From the NCBI GenBank assembly GCA_937951615.1, contig CALFBH010000134.1:1-52708 (forward strand): 52,708 nt of DNA. Direction: 5' to 3'. Source of the DNA: an uncultured Saprospiraceae bacterium. GTDB taxonomy: Bacteria; Bacteroidota; Bacteroidia; Chitinophagales; Saprospiraceae. Position 1 is the stretch's first letter. The number at the start of each line of letters is the position of its first letter. Made by a program: the position numbers and the translations under genes. Of the stretch, positions 43,643-51,899 are shown piece by piece. A model generated the notes under the pieces. That model did not search any database. It saw only the letters and a list, made by a program, of their open reading frames with translations, and was not told the DNA's origin.

Positions 43643-44170
43643 CTAAATATTTATCATTTTTAAGTGATGTTTGGGAAGTGTTTTACCTAATCCGTCTTCA
43701 ATGATTTTGATTAAGGTTGATAGAGAGCCTATCGCTTTATTATTTTCTATTCTTGATATATAGGATTTTGAAATTCCACTTTTATGGGCTAATTTTTCTT
43801 GGGTTAGACCTAATTCTTTTCTTTCTTGCTTAATTAAAAGTGCTATTTCAACTTCCCTTGATTCGTCAAATTTGCTTGCTTCATACATAACAATCGGGTC
43901 TAAATCATAGTGATGTATTACTTTTTGTCCATTTTCATCAGTAGAATTGAAAGTGATATTTTTCCATGCAAGTGCGCCATCTACTAATTTAACTTTTTTG
44001 AACTCACTAATAGATTCAATTAGAGGAAACTCTAAATCTCCTTTTTTGACGGCCCATTTTTTAAATACTTCTTTAAAGTTGATGATTCTTGACTCTCCAT
44101 TATTAAATAGGCAGTAAATATTATAACCATCTATTTCATGAATCTTGACAATTCTTTTTGTAGTTCTCAT
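43643..44170 (-). CDS. DUF2442 + XRE-family HTH regulator (antitoxin-like)
   Basis: The N-terminal half (residues 1-85) resembles DUF2442 (IDGYNIYCLFNNGESRIINFKEVF...VKLVDGALAWKNITFNS). The C-terminal half is an XRE helix-turn-helix (residues 110-165: IKQERKELGLTQEKLAHKSGISKSYISRIENNKAIGSLSTLIKI). DUF2442 proteins are frequent antitoxins, but no toxin-sized gene is next to it: the neighbours are GSCFA (convergent) and chrA (divergent). It may be an orphan antitoxin or a small transcription regulator. Confidence 0.85.
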   Translation of the reverse strand: MRTTKRIVKIHEIDGYNIYCLFNNGESRIINFKEVFKKWAVKKGDLEFPLIESISEFKKVKLVDGALAWKNITFNSTDENGQKVIHHYDLDPIVMYEASKFDESREVEIALLIKQERKELGLTQEKLAHKSGISKSYISRIENNKAIGSLSTLIKIIEDGLGKTLPKHHLKMINI

Positions 44171-44275
44171 TTTTAATGATTTTAACTTTAAATATACAAT
44201 AAGCTGTGTAATTAGTCAACTTTAGTGCGTGGTTAAATGTATCCGTATTGTTAAACTGATTTATCATTATTTTAA

Positions 44276-44307
44276 TTGAAAAAACATCTACTTTTTTCGT
44301 AATTTAG
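44276..44307 (+). promoter_or_regulatory. Candidate promoter of chrA
   Basis: TTG (44276-44278), 21 bp, then TAATTTAG (44300-44307), one mismatch from TAnnTTTG. The ATG follows within 6 bp, implying a leaderless message. It overlaps the divergent regulator's upstream region, so that protein could act here. Confidence 0.35.
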
Positions 44308-44312
44308 TCCCT

Positions 44313-45446
44313 ATGTCACAACAAGAAAAACTAAAGGAAGTCGCCGGCGTATTTTTCAAATTAGGCTGTGTAGCTTTCGGTGGACCGGCTGCTCATGTAG
44401 CCATGATGGAAGAAGAAATCGTAAACAAAAGAAAATGGATGGATCGCCAGCATTTTCTTGATTTGATGGGCGCGACCAACCTGATTCCAGGTCCCAATTC
44501 TACAGAAATGACCATGCATTGCGGGCATGAACGCGCTGGTGCTGCGGGTTTGTTTGTCGCGGGCGCGTGTTTTATTTTTCCAGCAGTTGTCATCACAGGT
44601 ATTTTTGCCTGGCTGTATGGCAAATATGGACAATTACCTGCTGTCGAGCCATTTATCTATGGTATAAAACCTGCCGTTTTGGTCATCATTTTGATGGCAA
44701 TTATCAAATTGGGTAAAAAAGCCCTTAAAAGTTGGGAGCTTGGTGTGCTGGGAGCTTTGGTCTTATTAGCAAGTCTGCTGGGCGTCAATGAAATTATTGC
44801 CTTATTGAGTGCCGGGGTCTTGGGAACATTCTATTTTTATGTAAGACATCAGGCAAGTGGTAATCTGAATACGCTGCTGCCTTTTATGCTGCTGCAAATA
44901 CCAACTACGGCACTGGCACAACTCTCCACGATGAAGGTCTTCTGGACATTTCTGAAAGTCGGGGCAATACTCTACGGAAGTGGTTATGTTTTATTTGCTT
45001 ACCTAGATGCGGAGTTGGTGACACGTGGTTGGATGAGTCGACAGGAATTGATAGACGCGATTGCGGTTGGACAATTTACGCCGGGACCAGTCCTTTCTAC
45101 CGCTACTTTTATTGGTTATCAACTGACCGATAGTTTTGCAGGGGCGATTGCTGCGACACTGGGTATTTTTCTTCCCTCTTTCCTCTTTGTTTTATTGTTG
45201 AATCCATTAGTGCCCAAAATGCGGCAGTCAAAAATCATGGGTTATTTTCTGGATTGTGTGAATGTAGCTGCGGTAGCTGTCATGGTTGCTGTTTTATTTG
45301 AAATGGGACGAGATACGCTGATGGACTGGCGAAGTATTACTATTGCAGCAGTCAGTGTAGCTGTGGTGTACGGACTGAAGCAGACCAATGCAGTTTGGAT
45401 TGTAGGCGGCGGAGCTATTTTGGGCTGGTTGCTGACTTTGGTTTGA
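44313..45446 (+). CDS. chrA: ChrA-family chromate transporter
   Basis: An inner-membrane transporter of the CHR family, many of which export chromate. 377 residues with two homologous halves: FFKLGCVAFGGPAAHVAMMEEEIV with NLIPGPNSTEMTMHCGHERAG (first), and FLKVGAILYGSGYVLFAYLDAELV with AVGQFTPGPVLSTATFIGYQL (second). About ten hydrophobic helices. It is divergent from the XRE regulator. The native substrate in this organism is not known. Confidence 0.92.
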   Translation: MSQQEKLKEVAGVFFKLGCVAFGGPAAHVAMMEEEIVNKRKWMDRQHFLDLMGATNLIPGPNSTEMTMHCGHERAGAAGLFVAGACFIFPAVVITGIFAWLYGKYGQLPAVEPFIYGIKPAVLVIILMAIIKLGKKALKSWELGVLGALVLLASLLGVNEIIALLSAGVLGTFYFYVRHQASGNLNTLLPFMLLQIPTTALAQLSTMKVFWTFLKVGAILYGSGYVLFAYLDAELVTRGWMSRQELIDAIAVGQFTPGPVLSTATFIGYQLTDSFAGAIAATLGIFLPSFLFVLLLNPLVPKMRQSKIMGYFLDCVNVAAVAVMVAVLFEMGRDTLMDWRSITIAAVSVAVVYGLKQTNAVWIVGGGAILGWLLTLV

Positions 45447-45456
45447 ATTGACTGAG

Positions 45457-45690
45457 GGTTTAGGAAACTATCTTTTCACGAGGCTACCCGCAAGTTTACT
45501 AAACCTTCCGTTACTCAGGTTTGATAATTCACTTCGTAATTCGATATTCTGCGGTTCGATATTCGGTATTCCTTCATTTTGCTGATATAAGTTGAACTGA
45601 TTGTGCATTGAAAATTAGTTGTCAAAGTAGAGAGGAGCAAGGTTTAGGAAACTACCTCCTCACAAGGCTTGCCCGCAAGTTTACTAAACC
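45457..45690 (+). repeat. Two copies of the GGTTTAGGAAACT...AGTTTACTAAACC repeat
   Basis: The copies at 45457-45505 and 45641-45690 share ends that are inverted repeats with one mismatch and a common middle (TCACRAGGCT, CCCGCAAG). Three more copies lie after mrdA. The palindromic ends and intergenic placement recall REP/REPIN elements. No transposase of the REP-associated type is in the window. Confidence 0.8.
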
Positions 45691-45726
45691 AAAAAAGGTA
45701 TCCAGCAAAAGCCGAATACCTTTTTA
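45691..45726. terminator. Bidirectional terminator between chrA and the phosphate operon
   Basis: AAAAAAGGTAT and ATACCTTTTTAT pair over 10-11 bp around a 14-base loop, giving an A-run on one side and a T-run on the other. It suits the convergent ends of chrA and the Na/Pi cotransporter gene. Confidence 0.65.
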
Positions 45727-45797
45727 TAAACTTTAGAAAATGCAATTGCAAACACGCCGCGCTACAATTTCACAATCCTACAATCACACCATTTCTA

Positions 45798-47486
45798 TCA
45801 GATTTCCCCGACAACAGCTTCAGAGACATTAATAATATGGTCGCCTACTCTTTCAAACGAAGAGAATAAGTTATTGAAAATCATGGCGGAATTGACATTA
45901 TAGCCTTCCGTGCCGAGCTTATTCAGATTCTCTTTGCGCAATTTGTTGCGGAAGCGATTGATGTCTTCCTCTCTGTCATTTGCCTCATCCAGTATAACAC
46001 CGTCATAGCTTGGTGCCTCTAGGTTCTTAATCATCGTTGTGAAAGCGGCATCTACTAAGTCCATCATTTCGTTCAGACTGTTTCGCTGCTCTGGTGTAAA
46101 GTAGATTTTATCTTCGTTCTTACGCTCTATTGTTTTCGATACCTGATAATATATATCACCGATTCGTTCCAAATCATTGGTAATATTCAGAATACTTCTG
46201 AATCTAAGACTGGTTTTAGGCGTAATTTCTTTGTTGGCTAATTTCGTGATATATTCTGTAATCTCGGTCTCCATGCTATCCGTGATGTCCTCATACTTTT
46301 TAAGCTTTTTGTACATCTCATTTTGAGTTTTAGCTTCTGTAGTATTGATCAATGTACGGGTAAAACCAGACATTCTGCTCGTTACTTCACCAAAATGAGC
46401 TGTTTCTTTTTGCAATTCTATCGTCGCCAGTTCAGGTGTTTTTTGTGAACTGTCGATGAATTTCAATCTCTTGATTTCATCACTTTCTCCTTTCGATTTC
46501 ACCGACCATACTGCTGCTTTCACCAGCCAAGGGACAAAGCCGATAAGCATGATTACATTCAATAAATTGAAGACGGTGTGGAAGGCTGATAAGCCGATGG
46601 GCATTCCTTCACTCGTATAGGGATCTGCTGTACCAAATACAGAAGTAACAAAACCTGACAAGATGGGGAGGACTACAGGTAAGAGAATGACCATCCAGGT
46701 TACGCCAATGATATTGAACATAGAGTGTATGCGGGCGGAACGTTTGGCGTGTACATTACCAACCAATGAAGCTAACTCCGCAGTAATCGTAGTACCAATA
46801 TTTTCACCAAGTATCATCGCTGCTGCTACCTCGAAAGGCAACCAGCCCTGTGCACACATGGTCAGCGTAATTGCCATGGCAGCACTAGAAGATTGTACAA
46901 CAATAGTGACTAAAGTCCCGACAAATACAAAGAAGATTCTGGACAAGAGTCCCCAATCCGTAAAGTTTTTAAGGAAATCTAAGACTTCAGGATTGCCTTT
47001 AATGTCTGGTACAGCTCCTTTCAGATAACTCAGTCCCATAAACAAAATGGCGAAACCGATAATGAATTCTCCCCAATATCTCATTTTTCCTCTTTTCGCA
47101 AATAGCATGGGGACACCAATCGCGAATAAAGGAATAGAGTAAGCACTAAGTTTTAATTTAAATCCAAGAATAGATATAATCCAGCCCGTAATAGTAGTGC
47201 CGATATTGGCACCCATCATTACACCCGCAGATTCTACCAAAGTCAAAAGTCCAGCATTTACAAAAGATACCGTCATGACGGTTGTTGCTGATGAGGATTG
47301 TACCAATCCCGTTGTAAGAAAGCCTGTAAAAACGCCTAAGAAGCGATTTTTGGTCATCGTTCTGAGAATGTTTCTCAATTGTGACCCTGCTGCTCTCTGG
47401 ATACCGTCGCTCATCATCTTCATACCAAAGATGAAAAATGCTAAGGCTCCTACAATTTGGACTATGTCCCAAATTCCAAATTCCAT
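45798..47486 (-). CDS. Na+/phosphate cotransporter with PhoU-like C-terminal domain
   Basis: An inner-membrane NptA/PNaS-type symporter. Two inverted membrane repeats each carry the QSSSA motif (GLVQSSSATTVMTVSF near residues 60-76 and VVQSSSAAMAITLTM near 197-211). A soluble helical C-terminal region (residues 345-560) resembles PhoU and may sense or gate phosphate. It has 562 residues. It starts 31 bp after the phosphate porin and is almost certainly co-transcribed with it. Confidence 0.93.
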   Translation of the reverse strand: MEFGIWDIVQIVGALAFFIFGMKMMSDGIQRAAGSQLRNILRTMTKNRFLGVFTGFLTTGLVQSSSATTVMTVSFVNAGLLTLVESAGVMMGANIGTTITGWIISILGFKLKLSAYSIPLFAIGVPMLFAKRGKMRYWGEFIIGFAILFMGLSYLKGAVPDIKGNPEVLDFLKNFTDWGLLSRIFFVFVGTLVTIVVQSSSAAMAITLTMCAQGWLPFEVAAAMILGENIGTTITAELASLVGNVHAKRSARIHSMFNIIGVTWMVILLPVVLPILSGFVTSVFGTADPYTSEGMPIGLSAFHTVFNLLNVIMLIGFVPWLVKAAVWSVKSKGESDEIKRLKFIDSSQKTPELATIELQKETAHFGEVTSRMSGFTRTLINTTEAKTQNEMYKKLKKYEDITDSMETEITEYITKLANKEITPKTSLRFRSILNITNDLERIGDIYYQVSKTIERKNEDKIYFTPEQRNSLNEMMDLVDAAFTTMIKNLEAPSYDGVILDEANDREEDINRFRNKLRKENLNKLGTEGYNVNSAMIFNNLFSSFERVGDHIINVSEAVVGEI

Positions 47487-47517
47487 AATTTTTACTTATT
47501 TGTGTGTTAGTTATTTT

Positions 47518-48714
47518 TTAAAAGTGAAAATCAACCTGTGCTCTCCAGGTGAAGTGGTCGTCTTTTGTTTCGTTGTTAAGGTAGGTCAAATCTGTCTGAA
47601 TTTTTAGTTTATGTCCTACAATATATTTTGAAATAGCCATGGTATAATAATTCTCATCACCTGCAATGCCTGCATCAGGATTGACATCGGTGTACCGAAG
47701 GGCAACTTCCCAGTTTTTATCCAGCATATATCCAGCTTGAAGGTTTAAGGCATTACCTGTATAATAAGTGCCGATTTCGTCACCATCCTCATTATATACA
47801 AATGATCCTAAATCGCCGCCAGTATTTCGGAAGGTATATTCTCCCATTGCAGAGAAACTCTGGTATTTAAACATAAAGTCTGCACAAAATGTATTTAAAG
47901 TTCTTCCGACATAAGTTCCATCATCTATAATAAAACTGCCTAGCTGTCCTCTTTCGCGTACTGCATTATCATTGATGTCATAACTTAATGCAACAGCAAG
48001 TTTTGGTGTTTCTTCATATTTGATGGCTGAACCAATATAATCGCCTTTTGAAGCAAATTTGCCGAAAGGCAAAAATTCTACTTTTAAAGTATAATCATAA
48101 CCGCCAAAATGCCCTTCTGTGACATTTCTTCCTTCTCCCTGACTGAAGGCAAAAACTTCTTTAATGATAAAATCTCCAAAAGGATTGAAATGGTGTTTGA
48201 ACTGAAACCCGACATCTCTATCGAGTGTAAAACGGGAATTTAGCCTAGAGCGATCAACAAATTGCATGTTTCCGGAAGAAATCACACGTTCCCGGTTGCC
48301 CGGTAATTTAGTCTGCCCAAACTGAATGGAGAAATTTTTGTAAAAATTCCAGGCAACATAAGCATCCAGTACAAGATTTGGTGCGTTTCTAAATTCATCG
48401 TTATTGCCACCGCTAAGATCTCGGTTGGATAATCCTAATTCCAGTTTGTATTTTAGTTTTGGCGAGAGTGCCCAGCCATCAAATTTTAGGCGGGAACGTC
48501 GGACAAGAAAATTACTTTCATAGTCGGGAGAATCATCTGCAAGCGTCCAGTCGCCTACATAGAGACTTTGGAATCGAAATCCCATTTTCAAAGAGTAAGT
48601 AGAATCTTTACCCATGAGTTGTATGCCTTTGCCAAATTTGTTTGGCTTGATTTGCGCCTGGGCATTCAGGCACAGTACTGATACTACTATCAGACTGAAA
48701 AGTAATCTATACAT
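47518..48714 (-). CDS. Phosphate-selective porin (OprO/OprP family)
   Basis: An outer-membrane porin for phosphate or polyphosphate. Signal peptide up to NAQAQ, then the family opening GKGIQLMGKDSTYSLKMGFRFQSLY and alternating beta strands through to an aromatic C terminus (RAQVDFHF), as required for barrel insertion. LKFDGWALSPKLKYKLELGLS and FSIQFGQTKLPGNRERVISSG are typical of the family. It has 398 residues. It heads an operon with the Na/Pi cotransporter and is preceded by a Pho-box-like promoter, all pointing to phosphate starvation control. Confidence 0.92.
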   Translation of the reverse strand: MYRLLFSLIVVSVLCLNAQAQIKPNKFGKGIQLMGKDSTYSLKMGFRFQSLYVGDWTLADDSPDYESNFLVRRSRLKFDGWALSPKLKYKLELGLSNRDLSGGNNDEFRNAPNLVLDAYVAWNFYKNFSIQFGQTKLPGNRERVISSGNMQFVDRSRLNSRFTLDRDVGFQFKHHFNPFGDFIIKEVFAFSQGEGRNVTEGHFGGYDYTLKVEFLPFGKFASKGDYIGSAIKYEETPKLAVALSYDINDNAVRERGQLGSFIIDDGTYVGRTLNTFCADFMFKYQSFSAMGEYTFRNTGGDLGSFVYNEDGDEIGTYYTGNALNLQAGYMLDKNWEVALRYTDVNPDAGIAGDENYYTMAISKYIVGHKLKIQTDLTYLNNETKDDHFTWRAQVDFHF

Positions 48715-48745
48715 CGGGAAAATGTTTTTAAAAAATAATACGCTA

Positions 48746-48779
48746 CAAAGATATACGTCTAATGTTACCTGAATGTTAA
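48746..48779 (-). promoter_or_regulatory. Pho-box-like direct repeat and -7 box of the phosphate operon
   Basis: On the minus strand TTAACAT (48779-48773), 4 bp, GTAACAT (48768-48762), then 8 bp, then TATCTTTG (48753-48746). Two heptamers on an 11-bp period next to the core promoter is the geometry of PhoB boxes, and no -33 TTG is present where the box lies. The start codon is about 30 bp downstream. The heptamer sequence differs from the E. coli consensus, so PhoB binding is inference. Confidence 0.55.
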
Positions 48780-48809
48780 GTTTACGTGTAGTAAATAATA
48801 ATCTTTTTT

Positions 48810-49700
48810 CTAGACAGCAAGCTTCTGTCGTCGTTCTAGAAAATATTGTAGCGCATTTCCGATGGGTTTGTCCATACTTAATAAGTTGTAACTGATGCCC
48901 ATATTCAACAAGTCTGTACGAATATTTTGAATGCGTTTTTGTACGGTTGTCTGGTAAGTAGTGCGAATTTTTCGACTGTCCACTTGAATGGTCTTGCCAT
49001 TTTCAAGGTCTTCAAAAGTCAGTATACCGGAGTAAGGTAGGCGGAGTTCATTGGCTGCCATCAGGTGAAATAGCAGGACTTCATTTCCTGTACTATGGAG
49101 TTGTTTTAGGGTATCTAGCAGCTCATCATGCTGTTCGTACATATCCGTCAGGAAAATAATGATTTCCCGTTTTGGACGTATCTTAAATAAGGTATGAAAG
49201 TTTTCTTGAGGGTATTCCCCTTTCGGGGTAATTTGAAGCAATTCATGTAAAAAATGCTGGTAAGACTGTCGTCCTTGCCGTGGGCGATATTCCAAAAGCT
49301 GGCTATTGTTTAGGGCATAAAGCCCAATGTTGTCGCCTTGCGTCTGTGCCAGCCAGGCCAGCGTTGCGACCAGATAGCGACAAAATTGTATTTTCTGCAT
49401 ACCTGCATCTTCATGTAACATAGACGCGCTGGCATCCACAATAAAGCGAACCGTAATATGCGTTTCCACTTCTGCCTGTCGCACATAAAACCGATCAGAA
49501 CGAGCATATAATTTCCAGTCGAGCAAACGCAAATCGTCGCCAGGCTGATAGCTTCTATAATGACTAAATTCCTGACCAAAACCCGTTTTCTGACTTTGGT
49601 GCAGCCCTGGCAACAAACCCGCTACTGTACTACGCGCCAGCAATTCCAGCCCTTTTACAGCATTCAGGTTTTCTTGTGTGAGCAACTCATTTACGGGCAT
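48810..49700 (-). CDS. DUF58 protein
   Basis: A DUF58 protein with a von Willebrand A-like fold, typically the partner of a MoxR ATPase in envelope or stress functions. The DUF58 core GFGQEFSHYRSYQPGDDLRLLDWKLYARSDRFYVRQAE lies near residues 41-79, and a partial metal-site motif FIVDASASM (DxSxS-like) follows. It has 296 residues and no membrane segment. Its cognate MoxR is probably the gene at 50.9-51.9 kb, separated by a GLPGLI-like gene and repeats. Confidence 0.9.
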   Translation of the reverse strand: MPVNELLTQENLNAVKGLELLARSTVAGLLPGLHQSQKTGFGQEFSHYRSYQPGDDLRLLDWKLYARSDRFYVRQAEVETHITVRFIVDASASMLHEDAGMQKIQFCRYLVATLAWLAQTQGDNIGLYALNNSQLLEYRPRQGRQSYQHFLHELLQITPKGEYPQENFHTLFKIRPKREIIIFLTDMYEQHDELLDTLKQLHSTGNEVLLFHLMAANELRLPYSGILTFEDLENGKTIQVDSRKIRTTYQTTVQKRIQNIRTDLLNMGISYNLLSMDKPIGNALQYFLERRQKLAV

Positions 49701-49757
49701 TGATTTTAAATTGATTTATAGTTGAATCTATTTTTTGTCAGGTGGCTGGTAGTCTTT

Positions 49758-49871
49758 GAATGTCGAATAATGAATATCGAACACCGAATATCGAAGTGTT
49801 TCTTAATTAGACTTCAATACGATTATAATTACTTCGACATTCGTTATTCCTTGTTCGATATTCGATATTCC
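49758..49871. repeat. Compound inverted repeat of ATTCGATATTC units
   Basis: The left arm 49758-49796 (GAATGTCGAATAATGAATAT onward) is the diverged reverse complement of the right arm 49832-49871 (CTTCGACATTCGTTATTCC and TTCGATATTCGATATTCC). The spacer is about 35 bp. The right arm is the same sequence type as 1550-1594 and 45529-45590. Confidence 0.75.
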
Positions 49872-49933
49872 GTCACTTTACTGATAAAAATGGGTTGGCT
49901 GATATATACTAAAAACAGCCATCGACCGCCCCC

Positions 49934-50629
49934 TTACTTCACCTTCCGCTTCTGCGCATACCCCAATTCATCAGGATAGGTAAATTGTTTTTTATCCACA
50001 GGCGTTTCATCTATTTTGTCTACATACAGACGTGTCGAGTATATAGTCTTCCGTTTATGTTTGTATCGCGTAACTGTTTTAAGCATAATGCCTTTATTGC
50101 GCAACTTATCATTATACTGGTAATTTACCAAGCGTGGGTCAATCTCATCATAGACTGCTGGGTTGATTTGTAATTCAGGTGTTACCCAATAAAGATTGGT
50201 GACGTTATATTTCCCCCTTTTGGATTCCGATTTAAACCGTACACAATGATAATTCATAATCGTGTCCGTTTTAGAAATATCCTTTATATAGGTACTGTCC
50301 ATGTCCATAAAAGTACCTGCGCCACCTTTCAGCAAGGCATAGGTCTTGTCATTCTTATTCACACTATAAGCCTCGCCTGAACGCAGGTCGTAAAGCGTAT
50401 AAATGCCTTCCTCACCGGATTCTTCATGTCGAATAAAGCCGTCGCCATATTTCAGAACATACTCTTTTTGAGCCTGTCGATTGGCTTGTTTATAGTCTAT
50501 ACCGTTACCAGAAATACTGGTTTTATAATAAATCGTTCCGCGAAAGACATTGGAATCATCCGTGGCATTCTGCCCAAAGGTCAGTCCAGTACTCAGAAGA
50601 ACGTAGCAAAGTAATAGTGTTTTTTTCAT
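49934..50629 (-). CDS. Exported GLPGLI-like protein
   Basis: A secreted or periplasmic protein of unknown function. Signal peptide MKKTLLLCYVLLSTGLTFGQ. The middle has the layout of GLPGLI/DUF4412-type proteins: FRGTIYYKTSISGNG, YGDGFIRHEESGEEGIYTLYDLRSGEAYSVNKNDKTYALL, DTIMNYHCVRFKSESKRG, VTNLYWVTPEL. A GLPGLI motif itself is not visible, so the assignment is tentative. It lies between a DUF58 and a MoxR gene, in the same direction. Confidence 0.72.
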   Translation of the reverse strand: MKKTLLLCYVLLSTGLTFGQNATDDSNVFRGTIYYKTSISGNGIDYKQANRQAQKEYVLKYGDGFIRHEESGEEGIYTLYDLRSGEAYSVNKNDKTYALLKGGAGTFMDMDSTYIKDISKTDTIMNYHCVRFKSESKRGKYNVTNLYWVTPELQINPAVYDEIDPRLVNYQYNDKLRNKGIMLKTVTRYKHKRKTIYSTRLYVDKIDETPVDKKQFTYPDELGYAQKRKVK

Positions 50630-50704
50630 TTACATAAGTTTAAAACGAGGAGTTGTGCAAGGCAACACTTTTTGCCCGTTAAGAATTTAAGTAACTATTT
50701 ACGT

Positions 50705-50845
50705 CCATAGTCGATGGTCGATAGTCCATAGTTAGGGTTAACAATATTCCAGTTTTTATAAGTTTTACACGCATTTTACTTTGCAAAATGAAATACTGAA
50801 ATGCCTGAATACTAAACAACAGCCATCGACTATTGACCATCGACC
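50705..50845. repeat. Compound inverted repeat of GTCGATGG units
   Basis: The left arm 50705-50731 (ATAGTCGATGGTCGATAGTC) and the right arm 50823-50845 (CCATCGACTATTGACCATCG) are diverged reverse complements. A CATTTTAC/CAAAATG semi-palindrome lies between them (50772-50790). It belongs to the same sequence family as the array at 4113-4350. Confidence 0.75.
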
Positions 50846-50872
50846 TAAACTGTTAAGAATTTAAACTTAAAC

Positions 50873-51862
50873 TTAAAATTCCGCCGCAGGCAAGGCAATC
50901 TGCTCCAGCAAACTGGCAATCACATCATCTGCATGAATGCCTTCTGCTTCTGCTTTAAAGTTCAACAAAATGCGGTGGCGCAAAGCTGGTGGAATGACCT
51001 TCCGCAAATCATCGGCAGTCGCCGAAAAACGACCTACTAGCAATGCCTGAGCTTTGGCAGCGAGAATGATACTCTGTCCTGCACGTGGGCCGGCACCCCA
51101 TTGTACATGTGATTTGACCTGCTCCACTGTAGTCATTTTTGGGCGAGTTGCTCTGACTAGGCGATTTACCCAGTCTAGCAAATCGTCATTGAAATGCACA
51201 TCGCGCACGAGTGATTGTAACTGCTTGATGTCGCTACCGCTCAAAACGGACTTAACTTTCGGCTGTAGATTACCAGTTGTATTTTTTAAAATTTGTTTTT
51301 CTTCTGCTTCACTAGGATAGCCTATTTTTATAAACAACATGAAACGGTCGAGTTGGGCTTCGGGCAGCGGAAATGTACCTGCCTGTTCGATAGGGTTTTG
51401 AGTAGCCAGAATAAAAAATGGACGATCTAGTGGATAAGTCTGACCAGCATAACTAATTGCCCGCTCCTGCATGGCTTCCAATAGTGCAGCCTGTGTTTTA
51501 GGTGGCGTCCGGTTGATTTCATCTGCCAGTACAATATTGGCAAAAACAGGCCCTTTATTGAATTTGAATGTTCGTTTGCCCGTTGCTTTATCTTCCTGTA
51601 GCACTTCCGTGCCAATGATGTCCGCAGGCATGAGGTCGGGGGTAAACTGTATGCGTTTGAAACTAAGCTCCGTAGCATTAGCCAATGTCTGAATCATCAG
51701 CGTTTTAGCCAGCCCTGGGACGCCTTCCAGCAGCGCATGACCACCTGCCATAAAAACAATCAACAACTGATCGACGACTGCTTCTTGTCCGGTAATCACT
51801 TGCCCGATTTCAGTTTTCAAGCTGCTTAATTTACCCAACAGAGGCTGTATGTCTTCCTGCAT
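50873..51862 (-). CDS. MoxR-family AAA+ ATPase
   Basis: A second MoxR ATPase. Walker [17 protein letters not shown], Walker [27 protein letters not shown], sensor 1 [26 protein letters not shown], and a lid ending HRILLNFKAEAEGIHADDVIASLL. It has 329 residues and is clearly divergent from the MoxR at 31.8 kb. It follows an unknown gene by 37 bp and precedes the GLPGLI-like and DUF58 genes in the same direction, so it is the better candidate for pairing with DUF58. Confidence 0.94.
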   Translation of the reverse strand: MQEDIQPLLGKLSSLKTEIGQVITGQEAVVDQLLIVFMAGGHALLEGVPGLAKTLMIQTLANATELSFKRIQFTPDLMPADIIGTEVLQEDKATGKRTFKFNKGPVFANIVLADEINRTPPKTQAALLEAMQERAISYAGQTYPLDRPFFILATQNPIEQAGTFPLPEAQLDRFMLFIKIGYPSEAEEKQILKNTTGNLQPKVKSVLSGSDIKQLQSLVRDVHFNDDLLDWVNRLVRATRPKMTTVEQVKSHVQWGAGPRAGQSIILAAKAQALLVGRFSATADDLRKVIPPALRHRILLNFKAEAEGIHADDVIASLLEQIALPAAEF

Positions 51863-51899
51863 ATTTTTGGCTATTTTCTAAAGGTGCGCCAGCACCCAA

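Larger units (their letters stand above)
45447..45797. other. 351-bp convergent gap with repeats and terminator
   Basis: It contains two plus-oriented copies of the 50-bp palindrome-ended family (45457-45505 and 45641-45690), a TTCGATATTC-type repeat (about 45529-45590) and a bidirectional terminator. No gene is seen. Confidence 0.65.
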
